Part shown: one piece after another, positions 57,014 to 64,000 of the stretch
Position numbering within the stretch: position 1 is the first letter of the stretch
Layout of the letters: each line of letters begins with the position of its first letter
Source: CALBPI01 sp942491885
Lineage (GTDB): Bacteria; Pseudomonadota; Gammaproteobacteria; Steroidobacterales; Woeseiaceae
Length of the DNA: 64,000 nt
Assembly (NCBI GenBank): GCA_942491885.1
Contig: CALOCQ010000002.1
Location: 1,507,915 to 1,571,914, forward strand
Reading direction: 5' to 3'
Translations under genes and position numbers: made by a program
The notes under the pieces: model-generated
The model's database searches: none
Seen by the model: only the letters and a program-made list of their open reading frames with translations
Told to the model about the DNA's origin: nothing

Positions 57014-58288
57014 ATGAACAGTAGATTTATCGAATTCAAATACGGCTGGAAAGTCGTGCTGGCATCAGCCTTCGGCATCGCGCTCGGCATGTCGCCGCTG
57101 CCCTTCTATACGCTCGGCGTGTTCATGCCGTCCTATATAGAAGAATTCGGTTGGTCGGTCGATCAGGTACTGAGCGCCTTTACAGTGTTCACACTGTGCG
57201 CACTGGTACTCGCACCAACAATCGGACATTTCGCGGATCGGCTGGGTGTGCGCCGCATCGTGCTGTTCTCGATACCCGCGTTTTCCGTCGGCATGATGAT
57301 GATGGCGCTGAACAATGGCTCCTATTCGTTGTATCTGGTGCTCTGGGGCCTGCTCGCCACGCTCGGTGTGGGCACGCTGCCCATCACGTTCACGCGCGCG
57401 GTGAATCGCTGGTTCCATGACTGCCGGGGCCTGGCGCTCGGCATGGCGCTAATCGGCACCGGCTTATCCGGCTTTCTGGCCAAGATCTTTGTCGCCTACC
57501 TGATTCCGGAAATCGGCTGGCGCGCAACCTATGTCGCGCTCGGCATGCTGCCACTGCTGATTTCGTTTCCGATTGCCCTGTTCATGTTTCGCGATACCGA
57601 CGATCCCAAGGTACGCGACAGGGTCGCGGCACTGCAGGCAACGCGCCATATTGCTATCAGCTCAACGCCCGGTGGCCTGACGCTGTCAGCCTCACTGCAC
57701 GACTGGCGTTTCTGGCTGCTGGCTTACGCTTTCCTGCCACTGTCTTTCATTATTGGCGGGCCAATTCCGGGCATTGAACATGTGATGCAGAGCGAAGGCT
57801 TCTCAATGGCCGATGCTGTCACGCTCGGCAGCATCCTGCCGTTATCGGTTGTTGTTGGTCGGGTGCTTGGCGGCTATCTGATCGACAAAATCTGGGCGCC
57901 GGCAGTAGCCGTTGTTGTGTTGTCTTTTCCGTTGATTTTCTGCCTGATGCTGCGCGCTGACGATCCAACGTTCTGGATGCTGGCGATTGGCAATGCCGCG
58001 TTAGGGCTTGCCGCGGGTGTCGAATACGACTTGCTGGCATTCCTCGTCTCGCGCTACTTCGGCATGCGCGCGTACTCGGCTATCTATGGTGTGATGTATG
58101 CGATCTTTGCGATGGGCGCAGGTTTTGGCCCGTGGCTGTTCGGTTTATCTTTCGAGAAATACGGCGACTACGACACCATTCTTGGCTATGCGGCCATCAT
58201 CGTGCCATTGGCTACCATACCGCTGCTGGCGCTCGGCAAGTATCGGGACTTTGAGCCCGACCCGGAGCCGATCAGCGACCGTCAATAA
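57014..58288 (+). CDS. MFS transporter
   Basis: 424 residues from ATG 57014 (GGGGA site 5 bases before); ATG 57002 would add four residues. Twelve membrane spans, MFS signature-like HFADRLGVRRIVL after TM2 and GRVLGGYLIDKIW in the second half. Similar to monocarboxylate or oxalate/formate-type transporters. Six bases after the ligase gene, so it probably imports the acid used by this cluster. Confidence 0.87.
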   Translation: MNSRFIEFKYGWKVVLASAFGIALGMSPLPFYTLGVFMPSYIEEFGWSVDQVLSAFTVFTLCALVLAPTIGHFADRLGVRRIVLFSIPAFSVGMMMMALNNGSYSLYLVLWGLLATLGVGTLPITFTRAVNRWFHDCRGLALGMALIGTGLSGFLAKIFVAYLIPEIGWRATYVALGMLPLLISFPIALFMFRDTDDPKVRDRVAALQATRHIAISSTPGGLTLSASLHDWRFWLLAYAFLPLSFIIGGPIPGIEHVMQSEGFSMADAVTLGSILPLSVVVGRVLGGYLIDKIWAPAVAVVVLSFPLIFCLMLRADDPTFWMLAIGNAALGLAAGVEYDLLAFLVSRYFGMRAYSAIYGVMYAIFAMGAGFGPWLFGLSFEKYGDYDTILGYAAIIVPLATIPLLALGKYRDFEPDPEPISDRQ

Positions 58289-59171
58289 CCTCGAACAGGG
58301 TGCCATCCGGTGCAGCCACGGTTGCCGACAGTCGTCCGTCATAAACGCAAGAGTCGTAAATGGCGGGCGGGCGAATCCATAATGACTCGCACGCCGTCGC
58401 GACCGCGTCAAACTGCGGGTGCACAAAACTGCCCAGCGCGATGCCCGGTAGCAAATGACCGGCATGCTGCGGGCGCGGCGTCGCCGCATCGGGATACTGA
58501 TCCAGCTCAACAAACACGTCGCGTCCATGCACCATGGTGGCGATAACATGCAGGTCTTGTTCCGGCAGGTTGTAGGCCTTGGCAATCATCGTGTAGACGA
58601 TGGCCATCTCTCGCCGGCCGATGTCCAGCTTGATGTGTTGTTCAATCCAGTCAAGCGAAGCGGGCAGATCTGAGCAGCCCATCACCAGAATGAACAGACA
58701 ATCGATCAGTGTCTTCGCACGCGGCAGATCAAAATCCGGCAGGTTGTCACGAATCTCAGTGAGATAAACGATCTCGCCGTCTGGTGCCTGCACCTGCATC
58801 GGGAAGATAGCGCTCACGCCCTCGATCTGTTTGGGCGGTCCGATGATCTGGTAGGGCGAATCTGCCATGCGCTGCGCAACCCGCAACACATCCTGCACGC
58901 ATACCTCGATGGCATTCCAACCGTAGGTGCGCAATGCTTTGTAGTCCGGGTGCGGCGGGTTTTCAATCAGGCGCAGGTACACCTTGCGACCGCTGCCCGG
59001 CTGCAAAACGGCGTAACGTGCCCCGCCAGATTCGGGCGCGTTCCAGCTTTCTGCCAGTGCCGAATCGAGCACGCCGGCTTCCACGGCCTGATAGCCGAGC
59101 CATTGACAGTAGTTATCCCGCGCGCGATCCAGGTCGGCTACACTCACCGTTGCACAGCGGATCAGTTTCAT
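58272..59171 (-). CDS. VOC superfamily (glyoxalase/dioxygenase-like) protein
   Basis: 299 residues with two VOC modules (about 1-125 and 140-295). Start MKLIRCATVSVADLDRARDNYCQWLGY; the first module ends in GEIVYLTEIRDN, the second in GTLFEVIDGR. Candidate metal residues include His in ATMVHGRDVFVE. Family members include ring-cleaving dioxygenases, isomerases and lyases; which one is not clear. Divergent from the nitrilase-like gene, with an overlapping 3' end with the MFS gene. Confidence 0.78.
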   Translation of the reverse strand: MKLIRCATVSVADLDRARDNYCQWLGYQAVEAGVLDSALAESWNAPESGGARYAVLQPGSGRKVYLRLIENPPHPDYKALRTYGWNAIEVCVQDVLRVAQRMADSPYQIIGPPKQIEGVSAIFPMQVQAPDGEIVYLTEIRDNLPDFDLPRAKTLIDCLFILVMGCSDLPASLDWIEQHIKLDIGRREMAIVYTMIAKAYNLPEQDLHVIATMVHGRDVFVELDQYPDAATPRPQHAGHLLPGIALGSFVHPQFDAVATACESLWIRPPAIYDSCVYDGRLSATVAAPDGTLFEVIDGR

Positions 59172-59208
59172 GGGGGCACTCCATCATTCGCGTTGAATTG
59201 TATTAAAC

Positions 59209-59219
59209 GTATAACATAC
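59209..59219. promoter_or_regulatory. short element related to the 53.7 kb palindrome
   Basis: GTATAACATAC lies between the divergent VOC and nitrilase-like genes and shares TATAACAT with the palindromes at 49.8 and 53.7 kb. Its own symmetry is only four pairs, so the link is weak. Confidence 0.25.
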
Positions 59220-59260
59220 AGTCAGTTTTACGCCACCTTCACAGCGAATCCGGAGACTCG

Positions 59261-60301
59261 ATGACACAGCCACACCTCGCCTACCGCGCCCTCGCACTGC
59301 AGACGCGCTGCGATGCGGTCAACGGCATGAGCGTTGACGACGCGCGCGCACAGATGCTGCGCTCCATCGATCGCATCGGCAAACAGATCCTCGCCAGCAA
59401 AGGATTTATTGGAAAAGACACACGTCTGATTGTGCTGCCGGAGTACTTTCTAACCAGCTTTCCGATGGGTGAATCGATTGCTGAGTGGTCTGCACTTGCC
59501 GCACTGCGCCAGGACGGCGTCGAATACGAGGCGCTCGGCAAGATTGCTCAACAGGCCAATGCGTTTATCGCCGGCAATGCCTACGAGGTCGACCCGAAGT
59601 TTCCCGACTTGTACTTTCAAACCAGCTTTATTATCGATGACAGCGGCAACGTGGTGCTGCGCTATCGCAGGCTGCAATCGCTGTTCGCGCCCAGCCCATA
59701 TGACGGTTGGGACCGCTACATCGAGCATTATGGCGAGGATGGCGTATTTCCTGTGGCAGACACTGCGCTTGGGCGACTGGCCGAGATAGCCTCTGTGGAA
59801 ATAATCTTAAACGATATTGCTCGTGCACTTGCGCTGCGTGGCGCAGAGGTCTTCGTGCACTCCACCAGCGAGGTGGCGAGCCCGTCGCTAACCGCCAAAG
59901 ATATAGGTAAGCGGGCGCGTGCTTTTGAAAATAACGCGTATGTTGTTTCTGCGAATAGCGCTGGCATTCATGGCATCAGCATCCCTAAAGCCTCGACCGA
60001 TGCCATGTCGAAAATAGTCGATTTTAATGGCCTGGTGCTATGCGAGGCTGGTTATGGCGAAACGATGGTTGCCAACAGCGAACTGGATATCAGCATTGCG
60101 ACGCTGGCGACGCCGGCCAGGCATGCAAAACATGCTGGCACGGCAAAAGCCCGGCATATTCGCCAACGTCTACGCTGACGATGACGGACGCAATGCACTG
60201 CTTGATACCAACGGCAAGCCCAGCGTTCCCGAACGCGCGCACTTTATCAGCGCAATAAAATGGCGCGCATTGCGAAGCTGGCTGATAGCGGGCTTATTTA
60301 A
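59261..60301 (+). CDS. nitrilase-superfamily protein lacking the catalytic Cys (frameshifted)
   Basis: About 345 residues. Carbon-nitrogen hydrolase fold with RLIVLPEYFLTSFPMG carrying the family Glu. The usual Lys is replaced by Arg (RYRRLQSLF) and the usual Cys position reads EIASVEIILNDIARALALRGAEV with no Cys. Hence ordinary amide or nitrile cleavage is doubtful. The frame changes near 60090, after which RPGMQNMLARQKPGIFANVY continues the family, and again near 60255 before a stop at 60301. Likely part of the catabolic cluster. Confidence 0.78.
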
Positions 60302-61173
60302 GCCTCGGCCAACTGCTCACGAAAGAAGGCAACGGTGCGCTCGAATGCCAGCTGCGCGGCGTCAGCATCATAACGGGGCGTCGAGTTGTTATGAAAACCG
60401 TGGTTGGTGCCGGCGTACAAATGACGCACGTAGTCAACGTCGTGCTCAAGCAAGGCAGCCTCAAACTCTGGCCATGCCGCATTAATACGCGGGTCATTCT
60501 CCGCCGCCTGGATCATTAGCGGTGCGCGCATATTGGCAACCGCATCTGCACTGACACCTGGGCCGTAAAACGGCACTGCCGCATGCAGCTCATCACCCAT
60601 GCGAGCAGACAGATAATTCGTGGCAGACCCACCCCAACAGAAACCCGTTACACCAAGCTTGCTGCCCGAAAGCGCATGTTTGGAAAGCCATTGCGCACTG
60701 TTGAACATGTCTTCGCGCAGTTTGTCCTGATCCAGGCTGCGCTGCATGCTACGACCATCGTCGTCGTTGCCAGGATAGCCACCGGCGGGCGCGAGACCAT
60801 CCGGCGCCAGCGCCAGAAAACCTTCAACAGCAAAACGTCGTGCGACATCTTCGATATGCGGATTCAGACCACGGTTCTCATGAATGACCAGCACAGCGGG
60901 AAAGGGCCCATCGCCAGCCGGAGCTACCAGATAGCCGCGCATGCGGCCGGAGTTGCCGCCGGGCGAATCGTAATCGACATAGCGCGCCTTGATGCGCTCG
61001 TCTGTAAACGAAATCATCTGTGCTTCGGCGTAGCGCGGCAGCAAAGCCTGAGCCATTGCAAAGGCACCGACGGACAGCGCCGTTGCACGTTTGAAAAACT
61101 CACGTCGGTCTATCTGTCCGTGACAGTAGTCGTCGTACAATGCATAGACCTTGCCATCGATTTCGCTCGCCAT
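60298..61173 (-). CDS. dienelactone hydrolase family protein with Tat-type signal
   Basis: 291 residues from ATG 61173. A twin-arginine motif RREFFKR (about 24-30) and hydrophobic stretch ALSVGAFAMAQALL indicate export by Tat. The alpha/beta hydrolase part has the nucleophile elbow GFCWGG (Cys), Asp in AAENDPRI and His in GTNHGFHN, the triad of dienelactone hydrolases. A strong candidate for periplasmic lactone or ester hydrolysis; starting at 61203 would add ten residues. Converges with the nitrilase-like gene. Confidence 0.88.
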   Translation of the reverse strand: MASEIDGKVYALYDDYCHGQIDRREFFKRATALSVGAFAMAQALLPRYAEAQMISFTDERIKARYVDYDSPGGNSGRMRGYLVAPAGDGPFPAVLVIHENRGLNPHIEDVARRFAVEGFLALAPDGLAPAGGYPGNDDDGRSMQRSLDQDKLREDMFNSAQWLSKHALSGSKLGVTGFCWGGSATNYLSARMGDELHAAVPFYGPGVSADAVANMRAPLMIQAAENDPRINAAWPEFEAALLEHDVDYVRHLYAGTNHGFHNNSTPRYDADAAQLAFERTVAFFREQLAEA

Positions 61174-61390
61174 GAAATTATCCTTCGAAATGATCAATAC
61201 CATGACTATACCGAATCCGCTGTCATGATAAATCCACTATCGCCACAATTGGGGCCTTGCGCCTATGCATGGCGGAACGCCAGGAATGGTCTGAAATCAG
61301 GGTAATCAGCGGATGCCGCATTTGTGACGGGCATTGCACTTTCGAGTGGACGATATGGAATAATTCATGCTGGGGAAGAGGATTTCGCTA

Positions 61391-62314
61391 ATGTCACATG
61401 ATGTGATGCAGATTGTGCGCCGGACGATGGTGCTTGTACTGTGCCTGACCGCAACGCTGTCCGCCGCCGCGGCGCCTCGCGTGCTGGTCATGGGCGCTAT
61501 CAGTGACGATCCAAACAGCGATATCTCACGCTTAAGCCACATGGCCGCCTACATGCAGGCGAATTTGGCCTCAATCGGCATCGAAAGCGTTGAAATCCTG
61601 ATTGTTCCCGACCGTAATCAAATGGTGAACCTGCTGCGCGATGGTCGCATTGACTGGGTTAGCGAGACCGCGTTTGGAGCGGTCTATCTTCAGCAACGTG
61701 CAGGCGCGCAATTATTGACGCGTAAACGGAAAGATGGTGCAGCGACCTATCGCAGCATCTTTTTCGCACGCAAAGACTCGCCGGTGAATGAAATCGTCGA
61801 TCTCAAGGATCGCGTCGTTGCTTTCGAACACCGCAATTCGACCTCGGCTTTTTTCATGCCGGCATCCATGATGAATTCGCTCGAACTGCCTTTGGATGCG
61901 CTGGCCACGCCGCGCGAGACACCTCGCAGCGATGCTTATGGCTACGTGTACTCGGGCAATGAATACAACACCGCTATCTGGGTCCAGAAAGGCATCGTGG
62001 ATGCTGGTGTACTGAGCAATACCGACTGGCAAAACACCAGCATGATCGCGCCCGAAATTGTGGCCGACCTGAAAGTCTTCGCGCTGTCAGATGAGCTGCC
62101 ACGAGCCATCGAGGTGGTACGCGGAGATCTGGATGCCGATCTTTCTGCCACGCTGCGAGATGTACTGCAATTCATGCATGTAGACCCACTGGCCGCTGAT
62201 GCGCTGGCGGCCTATCACAACACAACGCGGTTTGATGCTCTGAGCGACACCGACCTGGCCATGCTGAGCAGCATCCGCGATGCCCTGCCAGCGTTCGCGG
62301 AGCAGTTTCCCTAG
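61391..62314 (+). CDS. PhnD-like periplasmic binding protein
   Basis: 307 residues from ATG 61391 (GAAGAGG site 9 bases upstream; ATG 61367 has none). Signal peptide about 1-28, then a PhnD/phosphonate-type binding fold: RVLVMGAISDDPNSD, VPDRNQMVNLLRDGRIDWVSET, RSIFFARKDSPVNEIVDLKDRVVAFEHRNSTSAFF. No transporter genes follow; instead the next gene, starting the base after this stop, encodes a c-di-GMP enzyme. It is probably a ligand sensor for that protein. Confidence 0.82.
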   Translation: MSHDVMQIVRRTMVLVLCLTATLSAAAAPRVLVMGAISDDPNSDISRLSHMAAYMQANLASIGIESVEILIVPDRNQMVNLLRDGRIDWVSETAFGAVYLQQRAGAQLLTRKRKDGAATYRSIFFARKDSPVNEIVDLKDRVVAFEHRNSTSAFFMPASMMNSLELPLDALATPRETPRSDAYGYVYSGNEYNTAIWVQKGIVDAGVLSNTDWQNTSMIAPEIVADLKVFALSDELPRAIEVVRGDLDADLSATLRDVLQFMHVDPLAADALAAYHNTTRFDALSDTDLAMLSSIRDALPAFAEQFP

Positions 62315-64000
62315 ATGCTGAAACGACTGAGCCTGACCGCGCGTTATGCGTTGATGATTAATGGCACCATGCTGGTGGTCATTATCTCGCTGGGCGCACT
62401 ATTTGTCCTGAAACTGCAGTCCACCAGCTACGACATTCGCGAACAAAGCACCGCAGCGCTGCATGAAAGCCTGACCAAGCAAATCGACCAATACGGTCAG
62501 AGCATTACCGCTGTTCTGGCCGAGAGACTGGCCAACCCGCTATCTGTAGCCTGGACATGCGTGCACTGATGTCGCGCCTCAACGAAACACAAGCCATGCA
62601 AGGGGTCGCCTACGCTTTCGTTGTCGATGCCAACAACAATGTCGTGCATGACGGCACACGCCACATTGAAACCTATGGCATGCCATTGAGCTCAGCGATT
62701 GCCCGGATCCATCAGGAACTCGATCTGACGGGTGTCTATCAGGTCAATACAGACATCGCGCTGGCCGATGAGCGCCTGGGCGCTATTCATATTGGCGTCT
62801 CCATGCAGCCGGCGCTGGCCGAAGGCAATGCCATCGACAGCCAGCTCGCGTCATTAATGAACTCACGCATACGCGACGTCGTCGTCGAGGTGGCTGGTTA
62901 TTCGCTCGTCATGCTATTGCTGGGGCTATTGCTGGCAATCGTCATCGCGCGGCGCTTTGCACGACCGATCCGGCAGCTGGCAGCCTATGCCCGAGACGTG
63001 GGTCACGGTCGACGTGATGCACCACCGGCTCGCGACCGCGCGGACGAAATTGGCATGCTGGCACAGAGCCTGGGCGCCATGAGCGAGGACTTGCGATTGT
63101 CCGCAGGCGAAGCAGAATACCTGGCCTATCACGACAGCCTGACTCGGCTGCCGAACCGGGCTCAGCTAAAACGCACGCTGCGCGAGGGCATCGCCCGCAG
63201 CAAAATTGATCAACAGCTTCTTGCGCTACTCATCATTGACCTGGATGAGTTCAAGCAGGTCAACGACACGCTTGGACACGAGGCCGGCGATGAATTTCTG
63301 ACAGTGGTCGCCAGCCGGCTGACCGATTGTCTCGCCGAATGGAATGCCAACAATGACAGCAGCGCCACGCTGGCGCGCCTTGGTGGCGACGAGTTCACTG
63401 CCGTGATACGGCACGTGAAAGACGCAGCCACGACAGAGAAGCTGGCGGCAGCCATCCTGCGCACACTGAGCGAGCCGATCGAGGCCAAAGGCCATGCCTT
63501 TGCCATCGGCGCGAGCATAGGCATCACAGTCTCGCCGCGCGACGGGGATGACCTGAACGTTTTGCTAAGAAATGCCGATCGCGCGATGTACCGGGCCAAG
63601 GAACGCGGTCGCAACACGTATTGTCAGTTCGACAAGTCAATGGATGGCACGGCGACCCGGCAACTGTCGCTCGAAGCCGATCTTCGAGACGTACTCAACA
63701 ATCATGACCTGAAGCTGGAATATCAACCCATCGTGAAGGCTGCCACCGGCGAGGTAGTTGCCGTAGAGGCCCTGTGCCGCTGGCATCATCCGGTGCTTGG
63801 TTACGTACAACCGTCCCGATTTGTGCAGCTGGCCGAGCAATCCGGACAAATTGAACATCTGGATCAATTCGTGATTAGTCAGCTCACTGATGACCTGCGC
63901 ACACTAAACGACGCCGGTTTCACGCGCATTGAGGCCGCGGCAAATATCGCCACGCTGCACCATAAAGATCCGCTCATCATCGAACACATCGCCGAGCGGC
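62315..64000 (+). CDS. GGDEF-EAL protein with periplasmic sensor (frameshifted, runs off window)
   Basis: N-terminal TM (about 10-32), a periplasmic sensor, second TM, HAMP (IARRFARPIRQLAAYARD), GGDEF domain with intact RLGGDEFTAVI, then the start of an EAL domain (YQPIVKAATGEVVAVEALCRWHHP), cut by the window end. One frame change near 62545-62560: NPLSVAWTCVH versus SLDMRALMSRLNETQ. Makes and/or degrades cyclic di-GMP. Contiguity with the PhnD-like gene suggests a two-part receptor in which a periplasmic ligand controls the enzyme. Confidence 0.85.

Overview
The window looks like a chromosomal segment of a marine-type gammaproteobacterium at roughly 58-65% GC by eye. This is inferred from the psp regulon, the order polA - small RNA - engB - cytochrome c4 - dsbA (as in Pseudomonas and, in part, Escherichia coli), an ExeA/GspB pair, YadGH, FadE and a TonB receptor. 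Two traits are unusual for the class. The isoprenoid genes are those of a mevalonate pathway, and the arginine cluster carries an N-acetylornithine carbamoyltransferase of the Xanthomonas kind. A lineage near Xanthomonadales or Woeseiales is a guess.

Layout. 0-2.3 kb: pspC'-pspB-pspA facing pspF. 2.3-4.7 kb: an ABC exporter with a GntR/YtrA-type regulator, a small membrane protein and a probable operator. 4.9-9.8 kb: malate dehydrogenase, FadE with a lysine-rich tail, and a DUF4286-DUF3667 membrane protein. 10-17.2 kb: mevalonate island, with HMG-CoA synthase facing an operon of diphosphomevalonate decarboxylase, phosphomevalonate kinase and one 936-residue protein that joins HMG-CoA reductase, mevalonate kinase and type I IPP isomerase; ispA is divergent. 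17.2-28.4 kb: dinB, gspAB, a DhaL-DegV fusion, a SRAP protein, yadGH, an orphan FlhC-like regulator, mscL, a TANGO2-like protein and an esterase. 28.5-36.7 kb: argR-argG-(unknown P-loop protein)-argC-argD-argF'-argB-argH. 36.8-42.7 kb: thioesterase, lptM-like lipoprotein, polA, a candidate small RNA, engB, cytochrome c4, dsbA. 42.7-52.5 kb: L,D-transpeptidase, degenerate HD-GYP protein, broken FAD oxidoreductase, broken TonB receptor, TPR/oxygenase protein, NnrU and YciI proteins. 52.5-60.3 kb: a probable CoA-dependent catabolic cluster (CaiB transferase, HMG-CoA-lyase-like enzyme, amidohydrolase, acyl-CoA ligase, MFS transporter, VOC protein, nitrilase-like protein, dienelactone hydrolase). 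61.4-64 kb: a PhnD-like binding protein coupled to a GGDEF-EAL protein that runs off the end.

Data quality matters here. From about 30.2 to 40.1 kb every gene, including essential polA, switches frame many times, mostly by one-base changes in short homopolymers. Isolated frameshifts occur elsewhere (about 9.3, 23.0, 23.7, 26.2, 28.4, 40.8, 41.9, 46.4-46.7, 47.7-49.2, 60.1 and 62.6 kb). Sequencing or assembly error is the simplest reading for most of them, so the spans of those genes are given as the reconstructed whole gene.

The most interesting items are the trifunctional mevalonate enzyme, the structured C-rich small RNA at the polA-engB locus, the uncharacterised P-loop protein in the arginine cluster, the FlhC-like regulator without FlhD, and the catabolic cluster with an almost perfect palindrome at its divergent promoter. 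I saw no tRNA, rRNA, CRISPR array or insertion sequence.
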